A stretch of DNA of 37,870 bases, taken from positions 1 to 37,870 of the forward strand of contig JAJYSV010000040.1 in assembly GCA_021793405.1 (NCBI GenBank), read 5' to 3'. Below the pieces are notes generated by a model, which saw nothing but the letters and a program-made list of their open reading frames with translations, was not told where the DNA came from and did no database searches. Below are positions 15,804 through 24,165 of the stretch, piece by piece (the first letter of the stretch is position 1; the number at the start of each line of letters is the position of its first letter). The translations under genes were made by a program, and so were the position numbers. The DNA comes from Acidobacteriota bacterium. Its GTDB lineage: Bacteria; Acidobacteriota; Terriglobia; Terriglobales; Acidobacteriaceae.

Positions 15804-15971
15804 TCAAGGTGTACCACACGTAATGGAGAGGCGCAAGCTCGGACCGACCCTGCAAATACGATGAGGTTTTAGCAGACTTCGTTGTCGTCGGGCATAGGGA
15901 TATCAGCTGCGTCGGGCGTTGGCTTGAGGGCTCTACGTCTGAGACACTAGAACCTCAAAGGCTTCGGTCCT

Positions 15972-15988
15972 GGTCGTCCACGACGACC
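15972..15988. promoter_or_regulatory. Palindrome in the divergent ppa / MFS promoter region
   Basis: GGTCGTC, three bases, GACGACC: a perfect 7-bp inverted repeat about 28-44 bases before the MFS riboswitch aptamer, so roughly at a -35 position. A possible -10 (TACGAT, 16005-16010) lies between it and the aptamer. It could be a repressor site or a plain hairpin. The rest of the 210-base divergent interval (15804-16015) shows nothing else clear. Confidence 0.3.
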
Positions 15989-16015
15989 GTCCTAAGCAAT
16001 AGCATACGATTTACC

Positions 16016-16086
16016 GGCGATGGAATCCGCCATAATCGCCTCTGTTGTACAAGGCTGATGACTCCTACCGAATCTACCTGAAGGGG
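16016..16086 (+). promoter_or_regulatory. Fluoride riboswitch 3 (crcB motif) for the MFS transporter
   Basis: GGCGATGGAATCCGCC (16016-16031), linker ATAAT, the second stem GCCT/AGGC (16038-16041 with 16052-16055) and the conserved GGCTGATGACTCCTACCG (16053-16070). The CTCCT of the aptamer's 3' part is complementary to the Shine-Dalgarno AAGGGG (16081-16086), so the ribosome site can be hidden when the aptamer is unfolded. This is a close match to crcB-family fluoride riboswitches. Confidence 0.9.
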
Positions 16087-16092
16087 ATTTCG

Positions 16093-17295
16093 ATGGAACC
16101 AACAAAAGGGGCAGGCCTGCAACCGACGGCACCTGACAACGGCACAAAACGCCGTAGGGCACTGAAATTTGTGCTCATGATTGGCGCGGTCAGCTTCTTC
16201 GCCGATTTTACCTACGAGGGGTCAAGGTCAATCACAGGCCCGTTCCTCCAGACACTTGGGGCAACAGGCGCAATCGTCGGAATTGTTGCGGGCCTTGGAG
16301 AGTTGCTCGGATACGGACTGCGGTTTTTTTCCGGACGCCTCAGCGAGCGAACAAAAGAGTTCTGGCCCATCACCTTTGTTGGGTACATCGTCCAAATGGC
16401 CGCAGTACCGCTGCTTGCTCTTGCCGGCAATTGGAAGATTGCCGCGCTGCTGATTCTGCTGGAGAGGACCGGGAAAGCGATTCGGAATCCTCCCCGCGAT
16501 GTGATGCTGTCTCATGCGGCAAAGGAAATGGGTTTTGGCTGGGGCTTCGGGATTCATGAGGCGCTCGATCAATCGGGAGCGCTAATTGGCCCGTTACTTG
16601 TGGCGCTGATCCTGGCCCATCGTGGATATTACCAACTGGCCTTTGGCACGCTGCTTGTTCCCGCCATCATGGCTGTGCTGCTACTCTCGATTGCGAGATT
16701 CCTGTATCCTCGTCCAGAAGACTTGGAACCAGTACCCCAGAACATGCAAGCTGCTGGCTTGTCCCGCCGGTTCTGGATCTACCTGATCGCGGCGGCACTG
16801 GTAGCCGCCGGCTTCGCTGACTTCCAATTGATCTCCTTCCATTTCCAGCAAGCAGCTATCGTGAAGACGCTCTGGATTCCAATCTTTTACTCAGTCGCGA
16901 TGGCTGTCAGCGGCGTTGGATCGCTCGTTTTTGGCAGGCTGTTTGACCGCTTTGGCATCTCTGTTCTCATACCCCTCACAGTGCTTTCCGCGTGCTTTGC
17001 GCCACTGGTCTTCCTGGGCGGATTCTGGCTGGCGCTCGTCGGCGCCGCGTTGTGGGGGCTAGGAATGGGCGTGCATGAATCGATTATTCCAGCTGCGGTC
17101 GCGACGATCGTTCCTGCAAGCCGGCGGCCATCTGCTTACGGATTGTTTACCGGTGCATATGGTCTGGCGTGGTTCCTGGGAAGCGCAATCATGGGTATTT
17201 TGTACGACCACTCCATTCCGGCGGTGATCGCTTTCTGCGTCATCGTCGAACTTGCCGCGATTCCTCTACTTTTTAAGGTCCGTAAATCGAAGTAA
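16093..17295 (+). CDS. MFS transporter, fluoride-riboswitch controlled
   Basis: A 400-residue membrane protein of the major facilitator superfamily with 11-12 hydrophobic segments in two halves (first from KFVLMIGAVSFFADF, second from FWIYLIAAALVAAGFADF). The loop between helices 2 and 3 has the GLRFFSGRLSERTKEF signature, and the matching second-half loop is GSLVFGRLFDRFG. Substrate is unknown. ATG 16093 has AAGGGG six bases before it; a longer start at 16045 would lie in the aptamer. Being directly under a fluoride riboswitch, it may export fluoride or a fluorinated or metal-fluoride species, or another stress metabolite (inference). Confidence 0.87.
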   Translation: MEPTKGAGLQPTAPDNGTKRRRALKFVLMIGAVSFFADFTYEGSRSITGPFLQTLGATGAIVGIVAGLGELLGYGLRFFSGRLSERTKEFWPITFVGYIVQMAAVPLLALAGNWKIAALLILLERTGKAIRNPPRDVMLSHAAKEMGFGWGFGIHEALDQSGALIGPLLVALILAHRGYYQLAFGTLLVPAIMAVLLLSIARFLYPRPEDLEPVPQNMQAAGLSRRFWIYLIAAALVAAGFADFQLISFHFQQAAIVKTLWIPIFYSVAMAVSGVGSLVFGRLFDRFGISVLIPLTVLSACFAPLVFLGGFWLALVGAALWGLGMGVHESIIPAAVATIVPASRRPSAYGLFTGAYGLAWFLGSAIMGILYDHSIPAVIAFCVIVELAAIPLLFKVRKSK

Positions 17296-17307
17296 GTGTG
17301 CGAATCA

Positions 17308-17379
17308 ATGAAGTACCTGAAGACATTCCTGCTCGGTGTTACTTTGGCAAGCGCGGCTTCCCTGCCATGCGATGCATAG
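17308..17379 (+). other. Short signal-peptide-like ORF (23 codons)
   Basis: ATG 17308 opens a reading of MKYLKTFLLGVTLASAASLP then CDA and a TAG. The reading looks like a complete signal peptide with nothing after it. In-frame codons after the TAG give TVLTILAGEVPL before TAA, so this may be the relic of an exported protein with a nonsense change. It overlaps the promoter area of riboswitch 4. Weakly supported. Confidence 0.25.
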
Positions 17380-17385
17380 ACAGTG

Positions 17386-17413
17386 TTGACTATTCTCGCC
17401 GGCGAAGTACCAT
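17386..17413 (+). promoter_or_regulatory. Possible promoter of the MutS-like operon
   Basis: TTGACT (17386-17391) and TACCAT (17408-17413) with a 16-base spacer. A start about 7 bases downstream would place the transcript's first base right at the aptamer (17421). The -10 match is only 4 of 6. Confidence 0.4.
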
Positions 17414-17420
17414 TGTAATA

Positions 17421-17506
17421 GGCCAAGGAGTTCGGCCTTAACCGCTGTCCCTCATAGGTCGGACAGATGATGACTCCTGACAAGGGATTCTTGTCGCGGA
17501 GTCATG
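17421..17506 (+). promoter_or_regulatory. Fluoride riboswitch 4 (crcB motif) for the MutS-like pair
   Basis: First stem-loop GGCCAAGGAGTTCGGCC (17421-17437), then TTAACCG, the second stem CTGTCC/GGACAG (17445-17450 with 17461-17466) and GATGATGACTCC. GGAGT and ACTCC make the pseudoknot. The platform is a long hairpin: ATGACTCC (17470-17477) pairs perfectly with GGAGTCAT (17498-17505), with an inner GACAAG/CTTGTC stem. The right arm contains GGAG and the first two bases of an ATG (17504) that opens a leader ORF. Folding of the aptamer would free this start. Confidence 0.9.
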
Positions 17507-17581
17507 TCATCCGCGCTGCGATTCCCAAAAGACAATATAGACCGAATGGAGTTTGCGGCATGGGGCAAATTCGCTGAATAG
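17504..17581 (+). CDS. Leader ORF of 25 codons between riboswitch 4 and the MutS-like gene
   Basis: ATG 17504 lies in the riboswitch hairpin, two bases after GGAG, and opens a reading of [19 protein letters not shown] and WGKFAE that ends with TAG 17579-17581. The MutS-like ATG at 17584 follows after two bases. This spacing suggests that ribosomes released on fluoride binding translate the leader and then reinitiate on the main gene. The peptide itself has no recognisable domain. Read as a coupling device rather than a functional protein (inference). Confidence 0.45.
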   Translation: MSSALRFPKDNIDRMEFAAWGKFAE

Positions 17582-17583
17582 CC

Positions 17584-19119
17584 ATGACTTTTTCCAGCAT
17601 CCTTTTTGAAAGACCAGACGACGACCGAAGCGGCGAGACACCCGAAGCGCCTGCTTTTTTAGGTGATTTGAATCTGGATCAACTCATCGACGTCGTCACT
17701 GCCGATTGGAAAGACTATGAACTCTTGCCCTTTTATTACACGCCTCTGAACGATCTCGAAGCGATCGAATATCGGCAGCAGGTGATGCGCGATCTGGGAG
17801 ACGAGGGCCTGATGCAAGCTGTCAGGACGTTCTCCCAACAGATGCGTGCAATGCGCGATCACCTCGATCATGCGAAGAAGCGCGACAGCAAGCAGGCGAC
17901 GGAAAGATGGTTTCTGGATTCGGTCGAAATCTATTGTGAGGCGGTTGAGCATCTTTCTCTGGAAGTGCATTTGCTCAACGCAAAATCGCGGGGTCTGACA
18001 GCGTTCCGCGAATATCTGATGGAGTACGCGGCATCGGTCTCCTTTCGCGACCTCCAGACGGAAGCTGCGAAGTTGAAGTCGGACCTGTCCGCCATCCGGT
18101 ACTGCCTTCGTATCAAGGACGGAGGTGTCACGGTTCGCCACTACGACGGAGCAAGCGATTACAGCGCCGATGTCGAGGAAACATTCGAGAAATTCAGAAG
18201 TGGGACCGTGCGCGATTACTCGATCAAACCCCGGAATCGGACGGGCATGAACCATATCCAGGCACAGGTGCTGGATCGGGTAGCGTTGCTATTCCCCGAG
18301 ACGTTTCTCGCCCTCGAGACTTTTTGCGCGTCGCACGCTGAATATCTCGACGAAAGAATTTCTCGCTTTGACCGTGAGATACAGTTCTATGCAGCTTACC
18401 TTACCTACATCGACGAGTTCCGGAGCGCTGGCTTGAACTTCTGCCTGCCGGCGCTCTCCCGGACCTCCAAGGCGGTCAGCGTCCGTGATGCCTTCGACCT
18501 CGCGCTGGCCGATAAGCTCATCCGCGAAGGTAGTGGCGTCGTCTGCAACGATTTCTCTTTAAGCGGACCAGAGCGCATCTTCGTCGTTTCCGGTCCGAAC
18601 CAGGGTGGCAAGACGACGTTCGCTCGCATGTTTGGCCAATTGCATTATCTTGCTAGCCTCGGTTGTCCGGTTCCGGGCTCAGAGGCACGGCTCTTTCTTT
18701 TCGACCGCCTCTTCACGCACTTTGAACGGGAAGAGGACATCACGAATCTCCGCGGCAAGTTGCAGGACGATCTGCTTCGGATTCGCGAGATCCTCGACGA
18801 AGCGACGCCGAGCAGCCTCATCGTCATGAACGAGATTTTCTCCTCCACAACGCTCAAGGACGCAATCTACTTGAGCAAACATGTCATGGCGAGACTTTCC
18901 GCGTTGGACGTGCTGGTTGTCTGCGTTACCTTTCTGGACGAATTGGCATCGTTCGATGAAAAAACGGTCAGCATCGTCAGCTTGGTCGATCCGGAAAATC
19001 CGGCGGTTCGGACCTTTAAATTGGAACGAAGACCGGCCGATGGACTGGCGTATGCGCTTGCGATCGCCCAGAAGTATCGCGTAACGTACGACAGTCTCAA
19101 GGAGCGCATCCAGGTATGA
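17584..19119 (+). CDS. MutS-related ATPase, first of a tandem pair
   Basis: A 511-residue protein with the ATPase domain of the MutS family at its C-terminal end. The Walker [10 protein letters not shown] (337-345) is preceded by RIFVVS. A region with the D[11 protein letters not shown] motif (about 374-385) matches the MutS Q-loop strand. The Walker [13 protein letters not shown] (412-423) has Asn in place of the usual Asp. The family's middle clamp region is suggested by [21 protein letters not shown] (51-71), but the N-terminal mismatch-recognition domain of true MutS is absent. It therefore belongs to the short MutS-like proteins of unknown role. It is the first gene under riboswitch 4 and overlaps the next gene by 4 bases (ATGA). 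Confidence 0.82.
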   Translation: MTFSSILFERPDDDRSGETPEAPAFLGDLNLDQLIDVVTADWKDYELLPFYYTPLNDLEAIEYRQQVMRDLGDEGLMQAVRTFSQQMRAMRDHLDHAKKRDSKQATERWFLDSVEIYCEAVEHLSLEVHLLNAKSRGLTAFREYLMEYAASVSFRDLQTEAAKLKSDLSAIRYCLRIKDGGVTVRHYDGASDYSADVEETFEKFRSGTVRDYSIKPRNRTGMNHIQAQVLDRVALLFPETFLALETFCASHAEYLDERISRFDREIQFYAAYLTYIDEFRSAGLNFCLPALSRTSKAVSVRDAFDLALADKLIREGSGVVCNDFSLSGPERIFVVSGPNQGGKTTFARMFGQLHYLASLGCPVPGSEARLFLFDRLFTHFEREEDITNLRGKLQDDLLRIREILDEATPSSLIVMNEIFSSTTLKDAIYLSKHVMARLSALDVLVVCVTFLDELASFDEKTVSIVSLVDPENPAVRTFKLERRPADGLAYALAIAQKYRVTYDSLKERIQV

Positions 19120-20636
19120 AAGCGCTCCTGATGCACCGCGACCTAGATTTCAACATGAAGGAGTCATTGCCGTGGAACGAGCGGGCGCTGACGCAGGACC
19201 TCGAAGTGGTCACGCTGCTGCACGCCATGGCGGACCATGACGACTTCCTGTTCGACGTGGCACGGAAGGTGGTCTTTTCCGGGTTCCAGAACGATGTCGA
19301 CACAATCCTGTATCGGCAGGAAGTAGTGCAGGATTGCTTGAAGAACCCTGCGGTGGTCAGGGATCTTTACGTCCTGATAGTGGAGGCAATCGAGCGGGCG
19401 AGGAAGCAGTGGTGGGGCTTGTCCAACTACCCGGACTCGTTGCTGTATAGCTCCATCGAATTGATCGAATCGTCACTGGGTACACTTAGGAAGCTGAGGA
19501 GCATCGCCGAAGAGCTATCCGAAAGATTCGCCTCGAAGGCTTTCACAACGCTATTCGCCATGCTCCGCACGGAATTGGACGATGACTACTTGGTCCGTAT
19601 CCAGCACCATCTGACAGCATTGAAATTCCGCAAGGGCGTATTGCTCAGCGCGGAACTGGGCGAGGGTAACGAAGGCGCAAACTATATGTTGTGCCAGACT
19701 CGCGACGATAGGCCGAACTGGTTCGAGCGAATGCTTGGTAAAGGCCCTCCAGCCTATACCTTCCATATCGACGATCGCGACGAGACTGGGGCCCGGATTC
19801 TTTCGGACATGCGGTACCTGGGTATCAGCCGAGTTGCGATTGCGCTCGCCGAATCCGCCGATCACGTTTTGAGCTTCTTCAAGATGCTGCGAGCGGAGTT
19901 GGCCTTTTATGTCGGCTGCCTGAATTTGTACGATCGGCTGGCAGCCAAGAAAGAGCCGATATGCTTCCCCACGCCAACACCCGCAGGCGAACGCAGGCTC
20001 CAACTTTCCGGGCTTTATGATGTTTGTCTGGCGCTTCACATGGAGGACCGAGTGGTTGGCAACGTAGTCGAGGCCGACGGCAAGGGCCTTATCATCGTCA
20101 CCGGCGCCAACCAGGGCGGTAAGTCGAGCTTTCTGCGCAGCATCGGTCTGGCGCAGCTGATGATGCAATGCGGCATGTTCGTTGGGGCTGAGGCTTTCAC
20201 CGCGGAACTCTGTCCTGCTCTGTTCACTCACTACAAGCGGGAGGAGGACGCCACAATGAAGAGTGGAAAGTTCGATGAAGAACTCGCCAGAATGAGCGAG
20301 ATCGCCGACCACATTGGGCCGAACTCGATGCTGCTGTTCAACGAGTCATTTGCTGCGACAAATGAACGAGAGGGATCGGAGATCGCCAAACAGATCGTAT
20401 CCGCATTGCTGGAGAAGCGCATCAAGATCTTCTACGTGACGCACTTGTACGAATTCGCCCACGGCTTCTTCAACAAAAAGCGTGAGGATGCGATCTTCTT
20501 ACGCGCGGAACGAAATGTTGACGGTACGCGCACCTTCCGGCTGCTCGAAGGCGAGCCACCGGAGACCGTGTATGGCGAAGACTTGTATCGTCTGATATTC
20601 GGCTCGGATGATGGACCCAGTGCAGCCAGAGCGTAG
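19116..20636 (+). CDS. MutS-related ATPase, second of a tandem pair
   Basis: A 506-residue paralogue of the preceding protein. It has [19 protein letters not shown] in the middle region, Walker [10 protein letters not shown] (330-338), [21 protein letters not shown] after it and a Walker B-like [13 protein letters not shown] (404-416), again with N-E in place of D-E. The end, [23 protein letters not shown], resembles the MutS tail. Residues 165-230 contain extra sequence with [11 protein letters not shown] and [11 protein letters not shown], absent from the partner. MutS proteins work as dimers, so the two products probably form a heterodimer (inference). The ATGA overlap with the first gene gives coupled, near-equal expression. 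Confidence 0.82.
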   Translation: MKALLMHRDLDFNMKESLPWNERALTQDLEVVTLLHAMADHDDFLFDVARKVVFSGFQNDVDTILYRQEVVQDCLKNPAVVRDLYVLIVEAIERARKQWWGLSNYPDSLLYSSIELIESSLGTLRKLRSIAEELSERFASKAFTTLFAMLRTELDDDYLVRIQHHLTALKFRKGVLLSAELGEGNEGANYMLCQTRDDRPNWFERMLGKGPPAYTFHIDDRDETGARILSDMRYLGISRVAIALAESADHVLSFFKMLRAELAFYVGCLNLYDRLAAKKEPICFPTPTPAGERRLQLSGLYDVCLALHMEDRVVGNVVEADGKGLIIVTGANQGGKSSFLRSIGLAQLMMQCGMFVGAEAFTAELCPALFTHYKREEDATMKSGKFDEELARMSEIADHIGPNSMLLFNESFAATNEREGSEIAKQIVSALLEKRIKIFYVTHLYEFAHGFFNKKREDAIFLRAERNVDGTRTFRLLEGEPPETVYGEDLYRLIFGSDDGPSAARA

Positions 20637-20736
20637 ATGATCGCACATGCCATTCCCAGGTTCTAACACTTCGCGACGATGGCTTCATGCAACGGATGGC
20701 CGCTCCAGACCGGCTAGCGAATTCCGCTGAACGGGA

Positions 20737-22491
20737 TTAGACGAGCGCTGAAACGTCCCGTTCCAATCGATTGAGCCGTTCAACTGCCGACTGCACGGCG
20801 GGAGTTCCTTCTTCTTTGACTTTCCGCGCCCGGTCAAGTGCTTGTTCTGCAATGCGACTGACTTCATGCAGCAGCTTGCGAATCTCGGCCTGCAGGCGCG
20901 CGCGGCTATCCTGAATGCGATTGAGGACATCGTTTTGTACGCGCGCGGTATTAATTTCCAATAGGTGCTGCAGAAATTCTTTAGCTTCGTTCGTGATAAC
21001 TTTGCGCGCTCCCACAAGCGGCAAAAAGATATCAGCGAGCCAGCGTAGCGGCGATGCAGGTTGCGCAATTTCGATGAAGTCCAGGAATGTGAACCTGGAA
21101 CGAACGCGGAAACCTTTCTCCGGATCGAGCGCATGGGGCATCCGCGTCAATTCACTGAGGCCCGCATCCGCCAGCTTTGTCAGAAAACCATTCCCCATCT
21201 CCACAAATCGAAGGGCCGCGGCACTATATTGGCGCTCGCCTTCTTCCTGTTCAGGTTTGAGCCAGGGCATAACCTTGCGGCGCGAAATTTCTTGCGCGAG
21301 ATGCATCACTCGGCGCCGATAGTTTGGGCCAAAAACGAGGCGCACGGACAGTAGAGCATCGCCAAACTCAGCTTCAGATTCGCACCATGCGGAACCGAAG
21401 AATTGCTTGCGCCTGTCACCAAAGAGGTCCGAAATCCGATGCTGCTCCGCCATAAACAGGTAATCCAGTTCGCGCATGGAGCGCTCAGCCTCGCCGATGG
21501 TTTCCTTCATGAGCTCGATGCGCCGTTCGGATTCTTCGATTGGCCTCTGAAGCGCGTCCCGGTCCTCACCGATAATTGCCAGCAGTTGCTCACTTAAGCG
21601 CTGGAGACCTCGGTCGCAAGCGGTGCGAACGAGATTCCTGCCTGAGTCTTCAACGAGGCGATGCAAACTCGCCAGCAGTTTTTCCCAATCCCGTAGCGGA
21701 CCGCGCTTCTCCATCCGTTCGGAAGCGCTAACCTCAAAAACCTCGCCCATCGGGCGATGCAGCCGCTTTTCCAGAATCGCGCGCGTAAACTTAACAGCCG
21801 CCGCACGCTCCGGATCGCTGGTGCGGTCGGCCTTGTTGACAATCAGGATTAAATCTTGAACCTGGGTACCGATGGATTCCACCAGCGCCAACTCCTCGCC
21901 CGCAATCGGCGGATCGGCTCCAACCACAACCAATGCTGCACCAATGTGAGGAATGAACGCCTGCGTGGTTGCTGTATTTCCGGTGAAAATTGAGCCCAAA
22001 CCCGGTGTGTCCACAAAACACATGCCGGAGGACAACAATGGGCTGGGCACGAATACTTCCGCTCCGTCCACGCCCTTCTTGTTTTCTGGGTTGAGTTCTT
22101 CGGTCACGTATTCCTTCAAGTCGGACATGGCAATGTCCCGCCAGGCTCCGTCTCGCATGCGCACGCGTGCTTGCAGTTCCTCGCCAAAACGAATCACGGT
22201 GGGCACCGCCGTGACCGGAACAAACCCGGTCGGGACAACCGCGTGGCCAACCAGAGCATTGAGCAAGGTGGATTTGCCTCGCTTAAACTGACCGACACAA
22301 GCTACATAGAAACGTCCTTCAGAAACTCGCGCTGCGAGCTCACGCGCTTCCTCGGCGACAGGTTCAGCCCCGAGTTCCTGAGCCAGATCGGAAAGTCGCA
22401 ACAGACGGGAGGCACCATCCACAGGCACGGGTGTCTCGGTCGGAAGGCTGCCGAAATCTTGCACGGTCGAACCGCTGTTATATTCCCGCAT
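20737..22491 (-). CDS. Dynamin-like GTPase (third of three in the island)
   Basis: A 584-residue protein with an N-terminal GTPase domain: G1 GQFKRGKST (67-75), switch I VVPTGFVPVTAVPTV, G3 DTPGLGS (161-167) and G4 NKAD (219-222). After it comes a long helical region with coiled-coil-like stretches (EESERRIELMKETIGEAERSM and ARLQAEIRKLLHEVSRIAEQA). A hydrophobic patch near residues 505-525 (LRWLADIFLPLVG) may insert into membrane, as the paddle does in bacterial dynamin-like proteins. The gene starts 6 bases after the DUF190 stop and is the last of the crcB operon. It lacks the Cys module seen in the protein at 12309. Confidence 0.82.
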   Translation of the reverse strand: MREYNSGSTVQDFGSLPTETPVPVDGASRLLRLSDLAQELGAEPVAEEARELAARVSEGRFYVACVGQFKRGKSTLLNALVGHAVVPTGFVPVTAVPTVIRFGEELQARVRMRDGAWRDIAMSDLKEYVTEELNPENKKGVDGAEVFVPSPLLSSGMCFVDTPGLGSIFTGNTATTQAFIPHIGAALVVVGADPPIAGEELALVESIGTQVQDLILIVNKADRTSDPERAAAVKFTRAILEKRLHRPMGEVFEVSASERMEKRGPLRDWEKLLASLHRLVEDSGRNLVRTACDRGLQRLSEQLLAIIGEDRDALQRPIEESERRIELMKETIGEAERSMRELDYLFMAEQHRISDLFGDRRKQFFGSAWCESEAEFGDALLSVRLVFGPNYRRRVMHLAQEISRRKVMPWLKPEQEEGERQYSAAALRFVEMGNGFLTKLADAGLSELTRMPHALDPEKGFRVRSRFTFLDFIEIAQPASPLRWLADIFLPLVGARKVITNEAKEFLQHLLEINTARVQNDVLNRIQDSRARLQAEIRKLLHEVSRIAEQALDRARKVKEEGTPAVQSAVERLNRLERDVSALV

Positions 22492-22497
22492 CTGCTT

Positions 22498-22851
22498 TCA
22501 TCCTTGCGACCGAATACCTTCCTGATGAGAGTAGCGGATAACCTCCACGCGAGACATTGCGATCAGACCTTCTTCGACCATTGCATCCAGATGCGGAATG
22601 AGCTTGGCAATCTGCTCCTCGGTGTCGATGATGCTCACCATGATGGGAGCGTCTTTGGAAAGGGTCCAATGGCTGGCATGATGGATTCTGGTGCTGGTTC
22701 CATATCCCTCGATGCCCCTGTAGATCGTGGCGCCCGCAATGCCCAACTCTCTGCACTTGGCGAAAATCGCCTCATGCAATGGTTTGCCCTGCCACTTGTC
22801 ATCTTCACCAAAATGTATCCGCAACATACGCGCTTGAAACTGTTCTTTCAT
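22498..22851 (-). CDS. DUF190 protein, single domain
   Basis: A 117-residue DUF190 (PII-like fold) protein: ARMLRIHFGEDDKWQGKPLH at the start, IAGATIYRGIEGYG in the middle, then SKDAPIMVSIIDTEEQIAKL and a C-terminal strand with SRVEVIRYS. DUF190 genes often lie next to crcB in bacteria, but the biochemical role is not established; a regulatory, PII-like binding role is usually proposed. It follows the two-domain DUF190 gene after about 14 bases and precedes the dynamin-like gene by 6. Confidence 0.87.
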   Translation of the reverse strand: MKEQFQARMLRIHFGEDDKWQGKPLHEAIFAKCRELGIAGATIYRGIEGYGTSTRIHHASHWTLSKDAPIMVSIIDTEEQIAKLIPHLDAMVEEGLIAMSRVEVIRYSHQEGIRSQG

Positions 22852-22865
22852 GACCTATCCTCCGC

Positions 22866-23588
22866 TCATACCGCGCCTTGATTCGTATCCAGCGCGCGAT
22901 AGGAGTACTTGATGATGTCTACATCCGACAGAACGACCAATCCCTCCTGCACCATTTGTTCGACGATGGGCAGGAAGGATTGCAGCTTCTCTTCCGTATC
23001 GATCACCGAAAGCATGATGGGGCAGTCATGCGACAGATGCAAGGGCTTATCTTTGTGGACTCGTCGGTGCGCGCCATATCCAAGAATGCCTCGATAGACG
23101 GTGACGCCGGCAATGTCGTTGGCCCGCATCGCTTCGACGAGTGCCTTGTGGAGTGGCTTGTCCTTCCATTGGTCAGCTTCGCCAATGTAGATGCGCATCA
23201 GCCTGGCTCTGCCCTCGATCTTCAGGTGTGCTGGAAGTACGGGACTCTTTTGCTTCGAGGTTTGGGCAGGCTTGGCCACCGTAGTCTCTTGCACTTCGAT
23301 CATGCCGCTGCCAGCCATTTCCTCCAGCTTTCCGAGGAGTTCATCCACCTTTTCCCGCGATTCGATAAATTCAATCTTCATAGGAAGGTGGTCTGAGATT
23401 TCGACGAAACTCGCGGAATGGATGTGATGGTCCGCGCCAAACCCGGCTACCCCCTTCAGCACGGTTGCGCCGGAAACTCCCCGATAGAAGAGAAAGTCGA
23501 GGATGCTTGAGTACGTCGAAACTCCATGATGGGTCGATCCCTCACTCAGATAGATCGAGACCTTGACTGCCTTGCCCGCTTGCAACAT
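22866..23588 (-). CDS. DUF190 protein with two domains
   Basis: A 240-residue fusion of two DUF190 units. Residues 5-105 hold KAVKVSIYLSEGSTHHGVSTYSS-type and GATVLKGVAGFGADHHIHSA segments. Residues 130-240 repeat the pattern with RARLMRIYIGEADQWKDKPLH and GVTVYRGILGYGAHRRVHK. The first unit has diverged in the leading loop (SEGSTHHG instead of GEADQWKDKP). The start ATG 23588 is fixed by a perfect AAGGAGG 4-10 bases upstream; the longer frame from 23756 runs into the neighbouring gene. With the next gene this makes three DUF190 units beside crcB, enough for a PII-like trimer in one operon (inference). Confidence 0.85.
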   Translation of the reverse strand: MLQAGKAVKVSIYLSEGSTHHGVSTYSSILDFLFYRGVSGATVLKGVAGFGADHHIHSASFVEISDHLPMKIEFIESREKVDELLGKLEEMAGSGMIEVQETTVAKPAQTSKQKSPVLPAHLKIEGRARLMRIYIGEADQWKDKPLHKALVEAMRANDIAGVTVYRGILGYGAHRRVHKDKPLHLSHDCPIMLSVIDTEEKLQSFLPIVEQMVQEGLVVLSDVDIIKYSYRALDTNQGAV

Positions 23589-23598
23589 GAATCCTCCT

Positions 23599-24165
23599 TT
23601 ATCCGCGTAGCCCGCGCTGGGCAACGAGAAACTCGGCAGTTCGGCCGAGCGATCCCCAGCCAGCTCTGTCTGCTTCCGGTTCTTTGCTGAGTTGCAACAA
23701 CTCCTGCGCCAGCCGCTCGCGATGACTCTCGATGATGGCGTCAATCCGGGTGGCAAGAACGATCGGAACTTTTCGCCGCAATTGTATCCCGTGCGGGATG
23801 CAGAGTACCGGCTCCGTTCTCAGCCAGCGAGAGACATCTTCCCGCGCAAGACAACTCACAAACTCCCGGATACACCGCTCCTCCTCCGCGAGAATTTCCC
23901 GGCAGATGTCACATCCAGAGTCTTCGTTGGAGACCGCAGCAGGTTCTTCGAGCAGTTTGAGGAAAACGTGCGCGGCGGATGGAGCGTCCTGAACCGCGGC
24001 AAGGCCCCATGCGTGAAAATTGCACAGGCGGTGGATTTCCTTTTCCCGGTGGTTCTGGAGACGCGCCGTCTGAAATTCTTTCAGAAAGCGACAGAAGGGA
24101 CAGCCATGCTCCGGAAGCACCTGCAGAATCGATTGATGAATGACGAGTTGTTTGTGGGTCCTCAT
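23599..24165 (-). CDS. Cys/His-rich protein with a double C-x2-C / C-x2-H module
   Basis: A 188-residue soluble protein with the ordered motifs C-P-F-C (22, 25), C-N-F-H-A-W (48, 51), C-D-I-C (85, 88) and C-I-P-H (122, 125), followed by a helical tail. This 4+4 ligand pattern suggests two metal (zinc or Fe-S) sites. It is the same pattern as the C-terminal part of the dynamin-like GTPase at 12309-14018. It resembles a module of unknown function in other bacteria (possibly DUF6062-like; from memory, not verified). ATG 24165 overlaps the crcB stop by 4 bases (ATGA), so its synthesis is coupled to the fluoride channel. Function unknown. Confidence 0.75.
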   Translation of the reverse strand: MRTHKQLVIHQSILQVLPEHGCPFCRFLKEFQTARLQNHREKEIHRLCNFHAWGLAAVQDAPSAAHVFLKLLEEPAAVSNEDSGCDICREILAEEERCIREFVSCLAREDVSRWLRTEPVLCIPHGIQLRRKVPIVLATRIDAIIESHRERLAQELLQLSKEPEADRAGWGSLGRTAEFLVAQRGLRG

